Source: Podospora pseudocomata (Eukaryota; Ascomycota; Sordariomycetes; Sordariales; Podosporaceae). From it: DNA of 64,000 bases. The stretch is from assembly GCF_035222375.1 (NCBI RefSeq), contig NW_026946364.1, positions 806,001-870,000 of the forward strand. The letters run 5' to 3'. This document shows positions 10,272 to 23,958 of this stretch, piece by piece; position 1 is the first letter of the stretch, and each line of letters begins with the position of its first letter. The position numbers and the translations under genes were made by a program. The notes under the pieces are model-generated. The model was not told the origin of the DNA. It worked only from the letters and a program-made list of their open reading frames with translations, and ran no database searches.

Positions 10272-13200
10272 CCCGCTGTGAATCAGCCCAATCCAACAGC
10301 TTCCGAATGATCAAAGAGAAAACGGGCGGTAGGTCGTGAATATGAGTATATGGTTGCTATTTGAAATGTTGGAAGTGTGCCAGAGCTGGAAGAATGAGGT
10401 TAGAAGACCAGACACAAGAGATTTAAAACCGCCGAGCACAGTGATCCATACGGAATCGGACAGGCCACTGGCTGGATTAGCTGAACTTTTATCGTGGACA
10501 CGAGCACGAGTGAGGGAGGAGGGCATATCTCGTGGAAGCTTCTCAGACACGGGCCCGCCACAATTCCTATGCAGTCACTGGCGGCTAAGAAGATGGGACA
10601 ACTCACCAGTAGCAAATGATCTTTTAGAAGCCAACATTCGCCGTGGTGCCGGTAGCAAGTGGTACGGTGAGCGATGTGTGTGTGGTTTTTAAGCTGGAAG
10701 GAATGCGATATAAGATGATAAAGAGCGGTAAATTAGCTGAGACCAGCGCGCGGTTGCAAGAGCCGTGGCACTGCTCGACGATTTGAGATTGCAGTTGTTG
10801 CGGATGACACCCGACTGTTCAAGAGGGTGGGTGGAGCAAATAGAATGGAAGGAAGAAGCTCTTGGACCGGTGGCAGGGGGCGCGTGCCTTATTAACCTAA
10901 GCAAAGCCACCAGAAGGCGCTACGTCGCAGTGGGTGGTGCGGGAGCCGGGGGCTGACGGACAGGATGCACTGCCTGCGCCGGGGGACCCAAAAAAAGCAA
11001 TGACAGAACCGTCGGGTACATAGAATGGAACTCGGCCTTGATGATCTTGTCAATATGTCTGCTTTGTTGTTTCCTTCCAAATTCTACTCGTCTGCTTTTT
11101 CCGGGGGATCAGGGTATCGCGGGAACACCTAGCTCGGTTGCAGGAGCTGCCCGGAGGGGTGTGTCGGGGGTCGGGTGGGTTAGGTGGTAAAAGTAAGGGT
11201 GTGGGGTTGCAAGCTCCCAGGTAGAGGGTCCCGAGGCCATATTAATACCCTGCCTACCCTGCCTACCTAGGTACGGAGTATTATTTCTACCTATGTTTGC
11301 TTCCCGTCAAGGTACCTGAGGTCCTGTTGTGATGATTCTTGGAGAATACCTACGAGATGCGCACTGTCAAAGTTGCCACCTCTCTCCATCGTTCACGTTT
11401 TCTGCTGCATCGTTCCAGCGCTTCGGGTTTGGAAGTAGCCCCTCTTGCGGGCGTCTCCATCGCTCCCGCTCCCGTATCCGGCACTCCAAGTTCCAATGTG
11501 CGTAGACACCCTCCTTGTTTTCACCAATGCCCGCTGACGTGCCGGCGGCACCTCCGCTTCTTTCTTCATTTTGTTTCAGCGACTCGACCAACCGAGTGAA
11601 ATCGCCAAGCATGTGCATGACACTTCACCAGCAGACCCGAGGTGGAGCGGCTGGCAACCAACAAAGCAAGGCTCCAAGTTTCTTGTATCCATATCCCACA
11701 AAACTATCGCCATCAAGATGAACAAAGAACGTCGGCTCCAGCCAGTCGGGTCAGGCCATCCGAGAACTTTCAACGAGTTGTAACAAAGACGGCTCAAAAG
11801 TTCCCAGATCCGAAACCACAACTTGGTCGCCCACTACCATGATCAGTTCACCGGGCCGCCGCTTGCGGATGGCGCTGTTTCCAAGATGACAGATTGACGT
11901 GTTGCGGTTTCCTTATCTCGGATAAACGCACTCACTTCTGCACTTCTGAGAGAAAGCGCGTAACGAAGTTGGGAAGCTGCTGGCTGGCCAGGTGCGCAGT
12001 TTAATCAGGTTTCCAAAACAGAGTTGCATGCAACGTGGGCTGGAACCATGCCATCATGATGCGTTCCAGCTCCTCACCCACTCAGATCATCGCGGCCAAA
12101 TTTCCGATGCCGCTTCTTCTTCGCGCCATTTCGGAAGCAAGCCTGCGAGGCTGCAAAAGCAGGTACACACCTGCATGTTTCTCATTACATGCCCGCCTGT
12201 TTCAAGTCGTCCTCGACATCTCCGCTCCATCCCTTGCTTCAGCTGCCTTTTTCCCTTGGCCTTCTCTCATCCGATGCCCTGAAGAGGGTTCCCCCCAGTC
12301 TCACCGAAGCCCAGACGGTGGGAGTTGAAGGTCCTCAAAGGGAATCAAGGCCCGGTCAGCTGTCCAGGGCCGCTTTTGTCCAACGTTGTTCGCTCCGAAG
12401 TTGGCGTTTCCAGCGGTTGGGGGCACCGATTGTTTTTTCCCTACTCCACCTGCTGAGCTCCTGCCAAGCGGCCAGCGCCGCCCTTGACCCTACCTGCCTG
12501 CGCAACCAACCTCTTCTTTTGATTGGTTACCGACCTGTCGGGTCGTCCCACTTTTTCTTCCCTCTCCTCCAACAGCGAGACATGAGTGGCATGGGAATGG
12601 CTCCCTGACCTCTCTCTCTGTCTCAAGCACCCAGCCCAGTCAATTTGCTTCCCACTCGGTGGATGTCGTAGACCCGTGAACCCTGAATCACGGACTGGCA
12701 CGCTTCACCGACGACCCGCGGATTCCGTCGAAATTGTCTCCGAAAGCTGTGCGCTCTGAGGTTTGTCCACTGGGGCTACCTGTAACCTGGTATGCCCTCA
12801 CCTCTCGGTAGTTAGCCAATTAGCATTGGTTAACTAAGCGGCGTCAGGGCAGGAGATTCATTGCGTCGTAATAAACCTGCTTGGTCTGATGAGCCCCTCA
12901 CTTCTCACCGGCCGAGCCTACACTAGAGGCGGCGCTGGCGACCCAGGATGGTCAGAAGAGCACGAAAGAGTGGGGGAGTCCTGCATCTTGTATATGTGCA
13001 AGTTCGGCATGTGTTTTGCTATGCTGACCGCCTTTTCTATTACTTGCAGCTGCAGGGTGAAGCGAGGCCCTTCGGGGGGTGTAGACCTTGTTCTCAATTC
13101 AACAGCGTCGTCTCGTAACCAAACCTGCCGAGCGTGTTGCACCATCGCCCCGAAACTTTTCGGTATAGAGAAAATGACGAATCAGCTTGGGTGGACATAC

Positions 13201-15679
13201 CCCTGGGCTTGGCCTGGAAGCTCCTTTCAAAGGTGTTTCCACTGGCTCGGCTCCACATTTCGCGGCTCCTATCCATCAGACGACAAGTATGAAAGTATGA
13301 GAGATGCTTGTCCACCAATTCTGCGCGACGTGATGACAAGACTACTGCACCAAGAATAGCAAACACGGTAGGTGAGGTGTGGCAGTCACCCTCCATAAAA
13401 GTTGAACAACTAACCCAGATGCCAGAGAATGCGTCCACAGAGGCAACCCCGGGCCGAGGCGTCGCCTGCCTTCGGGGTCTCTTCCACACCCAGTTTATGC
13501 CGGTCTCCCAAGTCATCACACCTTGCCGGGGGTTGACCGCTCCACCGGGTCATATCTCTATCTCGAGGTCGACATCTTGGAACATCAACCTACTAGTCAT
13601 ACCCGCATGACATGGCGGCGCGGTGCCGTCACCAGACTCACATTGCCACCTGCTGGTTCTTGAACCGTGGAACTAGTGGCGGCATGGTTGACTAAACCTG
13701 CTAATTTGGCGATTCAGCGAGTAGGGAAATAATAGACTGGCACGGGTAACCAGCAGGACATGCCTGGTGAAGTGGTGTTGGGGGCCGGTCCCAGTAGTCT
13801 GGGTGGTTAGATTGCCCGCCGTTATGCCAGATTGGGGCACAACAGCGTCTTCTCCTCCCCCCCCCCCTGCTCTCCCCCCCTCTCCATGCTGTAACACAGG
13901 AGGGTGGTGTGGGAGGGTGGGAAGCTATCTTCTGGCGATGGATGGTGTGGTGGAGTCTGCATCAGCAGTTGAGCCAGTAGATTCAGCGATTCTGCTTTGG
14001 GGGAGGCTCCTTGTGGGTAGGGTAGGGTAGGATGGTCCAGGCTGGGACTAACACTGTGCTCTATTTCAGTTTAGGGGGGAAGCTCGAACCCAAGGTAGGT
14101 ACACAGTGTTACTGACATACCGGTATGCAAAGTACTTTGCAGTACTTTCTTTGCCCTTCTCGGAATATCGAAGGCCACTCGGATGGGATGGGAGGCTGCC
14201 TGGACTTGCGCTGTACACTGTGAGGGGTGACACTCGTTACTAGAAAGTACGAGGGGCGGGCATGACGAAGGTTGTGCGGTTGCCGACGTGCCACAGAGCC
14301 TTGTAAGGTTTCGAAATGTTATGACGGGTAGCTACGAGGTCAATGTATTCACCATACTGTACGGGATGTATGTGACCACATCTTGTGTGGACGTGACTCG
14401 GCCGGCAAAGGAGCAAGCTAAGACCAGTCTCGCCTCGGTGAGGCACTGGAGGGCCTGTTGCTCTAGCTCTTTGTTTTGACCAGAAAGAAATAAAGAGGAC
14501 GAGGAGTGAGCGAGTGACTTGGACGGATGGTCACATACCTTACTCATAATATGCGGTGTAGTTGCGGCCTTTGCTGACTTGGACGGCCCTTTGTTTGTCT
14601 CACTCTGACCCTCTTTTTCTTGTGATACCTACCGGGGAAACCGGAAGTTGAAAAATGAATGACAGGTGGTGTCGCACCAGTAAGCACCTCGGGGGTAACC
14701 AGCCGGTGAGAGTTTTGATGTGAGGCTCACAGGCCTCCGGCCGGTTTTTCTCTGCAGGTTTTGCGGCGGTTGAGCTGCCAGATCGGTCGTCATTTGGGGA
14801 AAGATTGAGCCCAGCCCTTCACAGTCTGATTAACTTGACGCGATGTTTGGCTTCATGTTCAATTGGGAGTCGAGACGCTCGCTCTTTATGGATCGACCTT
14901 GACGGGCCGATACATGTTGTGATTTGAGACTTTCGATTGGATTTGTTTTTTGGAGTGGGAAGATCATACTGATCACATGCTATAGATGACTCAAATGTCG
15001 AAACTGGGGTACCATAATACCATAGCTTTGGGAAGACGTTGAGTTTGCCTTGGGCTTGTGGCTATCCCTGGTCTGAAAACTAGAAGTAACAACGTTTGTC
15101 CAATTAGCGGCGATCTCGAGAAATGTAGATATTAGCTGTGATCGGGAGGAGGTTATCATATGATTAGGTAGGTATAAATTGTTTGTGCGTTCTTTCCTCG
15201 TTGATTTACTTCTTTCTATGCTGTTCCGTTCTCCATCGCTTGCTCCTTCCTCAGTTTGGTAACCGGGGTGTAACTCAGGGCAGGCACTTAAGGTGCTCTT
15301 TCCCCAGCCACCTGCTGTTTTCTACTGACGTAATGGCCCTTCCTGGACTCACTAGTTTTCCAATCCATTGACTATGGAACTTGACAAGTAAACAACTTTG
15401 TTGTTATCGAGAATGGAAGCAGCTTGTAATCGCCAGACATTCATAGTCACTCTCCCACTTCGAGATAAAGAGCGTGATCAACTTCCGCAATGTTTTAGAA
15501 CAAGGAATACAAAAGTGGCATCTGACTTCACTCATAGGCAGAACGCGGCATCCAAACTTTGATATGGATAGACATCTTTCTGCTTCGTCAAAATTGTATC
15601 TCAACACAAACCATGCACTTGTTCTCAGCTGCTATACAAGGTGGCCTGCATAACCTCGACTCTTTCACAGGTACACCTC
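10272..15679. other. 5.4-kb gene-free interval upstream of the LaeA-like gene
   Basis: No conserved protein, transposon or RNA gene was recognised on either strand. Only short overlapping frames occur. The right end is downstream of the permease gene, so nearly all of the region is upstream of the LaeA-like start. The sequence just above that start contains intron-like donor and acceptor signals (such as TTCACAG at about 10276), so a spliced 5' leader is likely. Long leaders and promoters are common for developmental regulators in moulds. Confidence 0.45.
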
Positions 15680-17557
15680 CTACTCCTTCCCCTTCTTCTC
15701 CCCAAAACCCTCTGCTTCCTGCCCACCACCAGGTGCCGCCCCGTGCAGCACTTGATCATCATGAACCACGTACAGGCCCATCACCTTCGGCCCCGGATAA
15801 CTCCTCCTCGCGTGGACGACCCACCAAGCCATTGTGATAACCACCACCCCAGCAAGGATAACAGAGTTGTAGTTCATAATCTCGGCGTTGGTGGGGAGGG
15901 CGTAGGGGAAGCAGTAGAAGGTGTCGAACAGAGTGATGAACAGCACGGCTAGGATGTTGATGACGAAGCCGGAATTGCCGAGGTGGAAGGGGCCCTTGGG
16001 GAAGTGTTTCCGACCCGTCAAGACGTTGGCTGCAAAAGGTATGGCGTAGGAGACGGTGGTGAGGATTATGAAGGAGCCGGCTAGGTTCAGGAAGGCCACT
16101 TCCGAGCCGAGGGGGATGGCGCCTATGCCTGTCGCTATTATGGCTGTGGGGTGTTACCTAGTGGACGGTGGAAAAAAGGGATGTGATAGAGAGAACTTAC
16201 CAACAAACAACGTCGCCGGCACTGGGCAGCTGAGCCTTTCGTTGACCTTGCTGAACAGTGACGATAAGGGCACAGCATTATCCCGAGCCAGAGCCCAGTA
16301 GATCCGAGAATTGGTCAAGGTCGTGCCAATGCAGCAAAGCATCGAGGCACACCAGATGATGAACAGCAACCCGAACGTTGCCCCCAGGTTCTGGTTCCCT
16401 TCCCCATCAGCAGTCGCCTGAAGGTAAATATCCACCAGCGGGTAGGTGTTAATCCCCCCTTGAAGGATCCCAAGGTCGGTAATGGCGTAACAAAGCGCAA
16501 TCGCAAAGCAAAAGGCATCTGTTTGATCAGTCAGCCTCCATCACAAAGCAAACGTCTCAGGAAAACGCACACAAAAACCCCAACCCAATCTGCAAAGCGA
16601 TAGCAATGGGCAAATCCCTCCTCGGATGCGGCAGCTCCTCAGCCATATGCGTAATCGCATCTGGCGTTCCCACCGTAAAAGCCCCATTAAGCACCCCCAG
16701 CAAAAACGCCACCCCTCCCTGCCAACCCGTCAGGTTGTTCTCGTCAAAACTCCCCCAGACGAAATAGTTACTCGCCCGCTGCTTCGGCATGGCGGCCAAG
16801 ACGATAATCGTGACGATCCCGCCCACAATCACAAAGAACATGCCCGCGTTCTGGGTGTACGGCAGGAGCTTGTTGCCAAAGATGACGGTCAAAATGCAAA
16901 TCCAGAGAACGAGGAGGTAGGCGACGTAGACGTGCCAGGGCTCGAAGGAGTAGGTGTCGCGGTGGTAGATGACGTACATGCTGACGGTGATGTTGGCCGT
17001 GATCTGGACCAGGGCGGCGAGGTCGAACATCCAGCCGTAAAAGTTGATCCAGCCGGTGAGGAAGCCGAGGAAGCGACCGTGCTTGGGGCCGCCGGCGATG
17101 GTGGCCCAGTGGTAGACGCCTCCTGCTGTTGGGACGGAGGAGGCGAGCTGGGGGATGTTAGAGTGCTGTCTTGGAGGTTATGGCGGAAGAAAAGGGGGAA
17201 TACCTCTGCTAGTCCTAGGCCGATGAAAGTGTAGTAGAAGAGGGCTACGATCAGCCCGAAAATGAGGCCTGGTGGGCCGCCATTTACTGAGACAATGTTA
17301 GTTAATTGCATTTGAGTTGGTGATGATGAGGACATACGTATAGAGACCGAGATGGATGACCCCAACGCTACCCAGGCATTGTCAACCGTTACTGCGATCC
17401 CTGCCAACCCCAAAAGGCTGTACTGCCTCTTCAACTGATCTCTGTACCCGGAATGATTGACAACAACTCCATTCTCAACCGCAGCCACCGTCTCGTCCTC
17501 TGATCCGCCATCTAATCCGTTCTTCTTGGGTAGTGGTTCACTGTTTGGGTCGGCCAT
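15680..17557 (-). CDS. APC-superfamily amino acid/choline/GABA-type permease
   Basis: Five exons: 17338-17557, 17204-17286, 16571-17147, 16201-16518 and 15680-16143, joined through introns of 51-57 bp with kept phase; 553 residues. The start is the ATG in CCATGG at 17557. After a charged cytosolic N-terminus the protein has about twelve hydrophobic spans. The opening RQYSLLGLAGIAVTVDNAW and the segment GTPDAITHMAEELPHPRRDL are typical of the fungal amino acid/choline transporter branch (Hnm1, Uga4 relatives), which brings amines or amino acids across the plasma membrane by proton symport. The substrate cannot be read from sequence. Exon 3 to 4 was placed with a GTGCGT donor because it restores the conserved FLYAFCFAIALCYAITDLG span; a neighbouring GT would shift the frame. 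Confidence 0.88.
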
Positions 17558-19027
17558 GGTGTAAAACTGAGATATCGTCTTCAACTATGTACCATAAAGT
17601 AAACCACCAAACGGGAAACTTTTGAATACTTATCAATACTTTGCAAACACCCGCAGCCAACAATGCCAAAAAGTGATGAAATCACAAAATCACAAACGAA
17701 AACCTCTCTCGCTCCATGGTAGAGAGATAGTGGCCAAATCACAAGCACCGTAACTCTCTACCCTCAATCCATTGGTTGAACCAAAAGCCATATGGCAGGC
17801 AGATAGATAACAAGTGCCCAAAAATGGGCGTTGATAAGAAATGTCGAAGGATCTAAAATGCCGTAACAGTGATGGTGACATAGGGCTCTCCCTCTTAGAT
17901 GTGAGTGGTGGTTCGAAAGCGCCTCAGGCAAGCTGTGCTGCATGTAGCTTGCAGCCAACGGCATGGGTTCGGAGATAGGCCGGGGATGAGCCTATTGGGT
18001 GATTGCGTTATCGGATGTGGCTCTTTGGTTCTCGTCATTTATCGGCGGATTGCTCATTGTCCCTGGGGAAAGCCTCATGGGCGTGGGGTAATATGTAACT
18101 TGAGGCTGAGAGTTGTCAATGTTGAGGGTCGGTCCGCCCGAGTGTGTTCTGAGATGGGATTGAGTGGGAGATGTTGCTTTCATGGTAAAGCCATTCATTG
18201 GCTGTATGACAGGTGCAATCACATAAAACAGCCGAGTAATTATGTCTGAAGGAATGTATGATAATGACCCGATTGATGTTGTAACGGTTCGAGTGCGGCA
18301 TCTGTGTATCAGTGAGGTGGGATGATGCGTCCCTGCAGTTTGTGTAACCAATCATCCAGAGATGCATCTTCAATCCACAACGCGAGGATCAATTGGTTGT
18401 TGAATGTGTACCTATGATATTGGCTGTGAAGACCCGAAGAGCAGGAAGTAAAGCTGGACCAGAGCCATTGGTATTAACTGGCTTCCGTACCTAGTATGTT
18501 AATGTCATAAAATTATCCGTACTTCACCTAGAAGGAATATGAACCATGAAGTTGTCTGCTTCCCCACATCCCGTTGTGGCAATGGCACAGCTGGGGCAGG
18601 GTACCATTGCATAAACCTTTATCAGACTGGACCTTCCAATCACCACTGCTATTGCAAGACTGTATCGAATTTATAAGTCAGCAGTGTTCCTCTCACATCT
18701 GGGACACTGTCTCCAGCACTCATTTGCGCCGTTCCGGACAAACTACTGCACGTCATAGATAACGGCTGCCAAACGTGGGGTACTAGTTGTTCGACAACGG
18801 CGACAAAGCTTGCTGCGAAGAAGGTTTCCGCGGAGACGAGAATGGATGAACTTGCAATGGAAATGTCTGTAGAGTTCTTCGGTAGCTCTTCCGCTCTATC
18901 CCAGGTATAAGCCTACTAACCATACTAATAAAAAAGCAGATAACCTCCCATATCGATACCGACCATTAACCCTGGAAAATGCATGCCCACGCACGACCGC
19001 CCCCAGCAGAATTGGAAAGCAGAAAAA
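17558..19027. other. Intergenic region between the permease and nicotinate phosphoribosyltransferase genes
   Basis: About 1.5 kb holding the permease promoter on the left and the 3' end of the next gene on the right. No gene was recognised. Confidence 0.45.
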
Positions 19028-20531
19028 TCACTGCTTGGTGCTGTCGTCCTCGCGGCCCCATCTCGCCGACTCATCGCCCTCTTGCCATTCTTTTTCGACA
19101 TAGCCAAGTTGGCGCTTCACCTGCTGGACGGTCTCCTTGTCGCCAGTATTTTTGCCAACGTTGTCACTAAATGTCCCTGTTAGCCATATTTCATTGGGCC
19201 TCCAAGACTGATACTGACCTGATCTTGATGGCGGGCCTACCTGCCGCTGAGCTCAGCTTGATGACAATGTTGAGAGGCGTCGACTTCTTTCCGGTCGTTG
19301 TGTGAACGAAATCGTTGGTCAGGAATGTCCCAACACCAAATGTGGGCTGGAAACCCGCTTCCTCTGATACTTGCTTGTACTCCAAGCACCGGTCAATGTT
19401 GAGAGAATCGGAAAAGACAATGACCTTCTTGTCATGAATTCCCTGCTCATCATAAAACTTGCGCATAACCTTGACGAAAGTCTTGGGGTCTCCTGAGTCC
19501 TGTCGGACACCAGTGAAAACATCGGCGTATGTCATTTCGGTCTTGGCCGGCTTGGTGGCCGAGGTCACCGCCGAGATGAAGGAATCAGCAACACTGGGCT
19601 TGCGGTCCGTGTGCTGGGGAGCCGGCTCTCCCAGATGTCTGACGGGTTTGCTGAAAGCCTTGAGGAACTCGGGGGTACCAAAGGTGTCGGTCAAAGCAAT
19701 GCCGAGAACACCCTCACCGAAGCATTCAACCCAGCGGTAGAGAGCCTCCTCGGTAGAAAGTGTGTAATCACCGACGATAGCAGCAGTACCCATGAACCAT
19801 TCGTGAGCGACGGTGCCCACCGGGGGGATGCCAAAGCGCATGGCAAGGTGAACGTTGCTGGTCCCTGACAGCTTTCCAGACCATCCCTTCTTTCCCGCTT
19901 CCTTGCTGGCCTTGGTCAGGCCTCTGAAAACCAAAGCCTGGGTGTGGTAGTCTCTCCGTCGACGGGTGCCGAATTCTGAAAACACACAACCGGCCTCGAG
20001 CAGGCGCATACCCTTCGCAAAAGCCTGCTCCTCTTGCCCATCATACGTCCAATCGGTATCCATAAACTTGAAATAGGCTTCAGAGGTCAATGCCAACAGA
20101 GGGATTTCGTACAGAATCGTTTCCAGCCAGGTACCGCTGATCTTGATGTCCAACTCTCCAATGTCGCCCTCGGAACCAGTGTCCTCGCTACCTGGCGAGA
20201 AGGTGGTTGTTACTTGCTCCCTCGGCCGGAGGCGGAATTCGGAGAGAAACTCAAGATATTCAGGGGTGAAATATGGGCAGTGCTGCTTGAGGTACTGGAG
20301 CTCCTCAGCTGACAAGGAAATATTGCCAAGCTTCCTGATCTGCTCCTCGAGCCAGTTGAAAGCCTTCCGTGAGAGCTTCTTCTCGGGGGTCCGGTTGGTG
20401 AAAGCATAGGTGACTGGTACATCTTTGTAATGCTTGAGGACGGCGCATTGCATCGTCAGCTTGTACAAATCTGTATCCAGAAAAGAGATGACACCCTCTG
20501 GGTAGGGTGAACCGCTGTTGAAGTTAATCAT
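19028..20531 (-). CDS. npt1: Nicotinate phosphoribosyltransferase (NAD salvage)
   Basis: Two exons, 19219-20531 and 19028-19166, with a 52-bp intron; 483 residues. The enzyme joins nicotinate to PRPP, using ATP, to give nicotinate mononucleotide in the Preiss-Handler route to NAD. Family segments are in order: [19 protein letters not shown] near the N-terminus, [16 protein letters not shown] in the middle, [21 protein letters not shown] (about 235-245), RQDSGDP, the phosphate-binding FSDSLN, and [11 protein letters not shown]. The second exon supplies [20 protein letters not shown] and the acidic end. Translating through the intron instead would stop after a few residues, so the splice is needed for the conserved KISDN(L/V)GKN end. 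The length is usual for fungi. Confidence 0.96.
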
Positions 20532-21264
20532 AGTGTATGATGACTTTTGTTGCTACAGGAAAGACTGAGATAGGTTGGGTTCTGGTGGAAAATTGTGTGC
20601 TTCAAAAATAAGCTTCCTAGGTAAGAAGGTAGGTAGGTCCACAGGCAGGTGACCGTTCAAGAGAGACTGAAATATGCGGTGCCTCTTGGTTTTTGAAACG
20701 TGTTGGCTCTAGGAGGCGTTGGGTGGCTTGATGAAATTGACAATGGTTTCAAGAAGGACAGAAGAGAAAAGTAAGGGAACTAGCAGTCTCTAGGTTGTTT
20801 GGCTGCCTCTCAACCTCCGTTTCTCACCAACCTCTCGACAGAATGCCTCGGTGTGTGGACGATGACACAACCCCTCCAAACGGGAGCGATTGCAGCGTGG
20901 GGTTGGTGGGCACGGCATGTTTTCCGAACAATTTACTGGCACGAGTGTCACCTTTGTGATCCATGTTTTCTGTAGCATGGTCGGTGGTGTTGAAAGGCCC
21001 ACTTGGAGTGCACGAACCACAGCTTAATTGACTGACCGACTTCACCGACTAGGAGCTTGGCTAACGGATTGAAGCGGCAGAAAAAAAAAAGTTCACAGGC
21101 AGCTTCACTGGTCGCGACAGAGGAAAGCACCCCGCCAAATAGCAGTAACCCAAAGAAAAGCAGAATTGTCAACCAACTCAACCAGCTGCGCGCGCCGAGA
21201 TATACCCCTTTTTTTCTTACCTTTCCCCTCGCCGACGCCCGAGGCCGACGACCAAGTCGGAAAA
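20532..21264. promoter_or_regulatory. Divergent promoter region of npt1 and utp4
   Basis: 733 bases between two divergent start codons. It must hold both promoters and leaders. Short AGGTAGGTAGG repeats occur near 20620-20637. No known site was identified with confidence. Confidence 0.5.
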
Positions 21265-23958
21265 ATGGATATCCACCGGTGCCGTTTTGTGCAATATCCT
21301 CCCCAAGCCATCAATTCCGTCGCCTTTACACATTCCTCACTTCCCTCGACCAGCGCCGGCAAGAAATATCTGCAGAAACATGTCCAGGTCCGGCTGGCCA
21401 TAGGAAGGGCAAATGGCGACATTGAGATCTGGAACCCCGCTAATGGCGTGTGGCATCAAGAACTCGTGATTCCTGGGGGTGAAGACCGCAGCGTCGATGG
21501 CTTAGTCTGGGTTACGGATCCTGATGAGGAGATGACTGATGGCAAGATCATCTACGGCAAATCGAGATTGTTCAGCATTGGGTACAGCAACGAGATCACC
21601 GAATGGGATCTGGAAAAGGCCAGAGCCAAGGTTCACGCGAGCGGACAGCACGGCGACATCTGGTGTCTGGGTGTCCAGCCACTCCCCAACAAGGCGACTG
21701 TCAACACCAGCCGGAAGCTTGTCGCAGGCACCGCTGATGGCAACCTGGTTCTTTACTCGATCGAGGATGGCGATCTCAAGTTCGAGAAGAGCTTGATCAG
21801 AACACCTTCCAAGAAGGTCAAGTTTGTCAGCATCACCTTCCAAAACCGAAACGTCGTCGTCGTCGGCTGCTCCAACAGCACAATATGCGCATATGATATC
21901 CGGAACGGGGAGCTGGTGAGACAGATGTCCCTGGGCGCAGATCTTTCGGGAGGTCCTAAGAGTATCATTGTCTGGGCTGTGAAGTGCCTTCCCAATGGCG
22001 ACATCGTCTCAGGCGACTCGACCGGCCAGGTGCGCATCTACGATGGCAAGACCTATACTCAGGCGCAAAGAATCCAGAGTCACAGCCAGGATGTCCTGAG
22101 CTTGGCTGTTGCCTCTGATGGATCCAAGATCTTCTCTGGCGGCATGGACAGAAAGACCTCGGTGTTCATCCAGGTTCCTGGGCAAAACCGCCGGTGGAGC
22201 AAAAAGTATCACAGGAGATATCACACGCATGATGTCAAGGCGATGGCTTCTTTCGAGGGCAAGGGCATGAGCGTGCTGGTATCTGGCGGTATGTTTTGAT
22301 CGGATAACCGTTGCCCCGAATTGCAAACTGACAAGATCATGATAACAGGTCCCGACGGCAACCCCGTGGTGATGCCCTTGCGCATGGCCGGAAACGAGAA
22401 CCATAGAACATTGCCTAATCTTCCACAAGCATCTGCCGTGGAGAGTGCTCCTAAGGCGCGCTTCATGCTCAGCTGGTGGGGGAACGAAGTCCGACTCTGG
22501 CACCTGCCCAGCCCAGCCCAGCAAATCCTCCACGACGCGTCCGCCACACAAAACTTCACCTCGCAGAGCCTGCGCAAGAACCGCAAGCTTCTCGCAAAGA
22601 TCTTGGTCAGGGGCGAATCTCATATTTCATCCGCCACCATCAGCGAAGATGGTAAGCTCCTCGCTGCCGCCACCTCTACAGACATCAAAGTCTTCCAGCT
22701 CAATTACGCCACTGGCCAGCCACTTGAGATCAAGAAGATCGATCTTGATACTTCTGGCCAAGGCGCGTCCAAGGTCCAGATTGCGCCCAACAAGCAATGG
22801 ATCTCGTGGGTTGAGGATGGAAGCAAGGTCATGATCGCCAAGGTTCAACCTACCGAAGACGGCAGCTACACCATCTCGTCTCCTTCAAAACTCGCCCGTC
22901 TTAGACGTCAGATCTCCAAGAACCTCCTTCTTGGTGGGCTCGGCAACTACAACAGGAACATCACCCAACTCACCTTTTCCCCCAACAGCAAAATGCTCGC
23001 CGCTGCCGACTTGGCCGGGTACATGGACACCTGGGTATTACGCGTCCCCGGGGACGCCCCTTTGACCAACGGCACGACGACGGCCCACCACTCTGATGAC
23101 GAGGCCTCATCCGATGACTCTTCGTCAGACGAGTCCTCTTCTGAGTCCTCGGCGGACCCCAACGCGGAGCGCTGGACCCGCAGCCCCAACGCCCGTCTCC
23201 TTCCCAAGCTCTCCTCTGTCCCTGTGGTGTTGTCGTTTTCTCCGAGGGATGATTACTCCCTCTTGGTGGTAACCATCCAGAAGCAGGTCCTTGTGTTCAG
23301 CGCCCTCCACGGGGTGCTGTCCGAGTGGTCGAGGAGGAACACGTACCCCAAGCTCCCCGAGCGGTTCAGGATTACGAGGGACGTCATGAAGGGCGTTGTC
23401 TGGCAAGGGGAGAGGATCTGGCTTTGGGGTGTGAGCAGCTTGTTCATGCTGGACTTGTCTAGAGATTTGGAGTTTGCCGAGGGTGCGACTGTTGTCAAGG
23501 GGAAGAAGGACAGGTCCAAGAAGAGGAAGAGGGTTGACGGGAGCGGTGCGGGGGGGAAGATGGAAGGGAGGGAGGTGATTGGGCCGCAGGTGGTGAAGAA
23601 GATGGTGCAGGGGGAGGATGGGGAGACGAGGTGGGAGGAGATGGAGCTGGATGGGGAGGATGACTGGGCGAGTACAGCTGGGGGGAGTGAGTTTGAGGAT
23701 GATGAGGAGGAAGGGAGTGAGCTGATGAAGTTGAGACAGGGGGAGGAGGAACATGAGGAGGAGGAGGGGGCTAATGGGACTGTGGCGGTTGCGGAAAAGG
23801 ACAAGAAGGCGAGGTGGTGGTTTACGTATCAGTTTAGGCCGATATTGGGGGTTGTCGGGCTTGGGGAGGAGGAGAGTGAGATTGCTGTTGTGGAGAGGCC
23901 GGTGGAGGCGGATGGGGGTAAGGAGAGGTATTTTGGGGAGGGGGAGTGGGAGAGGTGA
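21265..23958 (+). CDS. utp4: U3 snoRNP/SSU processome WD-repeat protein Utp4 (cirhin)
   Basis: Two exons, 21265-22288 and 22349-23958, around a 60-bp intron; 877 residues. The start MDIHRCRFVQYPPQAINSVA is the usual Utp4 start. An upstream in-frame ATG at 21166 would add 33 residues without family similarity, so 21265 is chosen. WD-type blades run through most of the protein (GRANGDIEIWNPANG, SVDGLVWV, SIGYSNEITEWDLE, HGDIWCLGVQP, SGDSTGQVRIYDGKT, FSGGMDRKTSVF), with a second propeller in exon 2. A Ser/Asp-rich loop lies at about 590-615 and a long acidic/basic tail near 720-820. Utp4 is in the t-UTP complex that loads early on pre-rRNA in the nucleolus and is needed for 18S rRNA. Confidence 0.92.
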
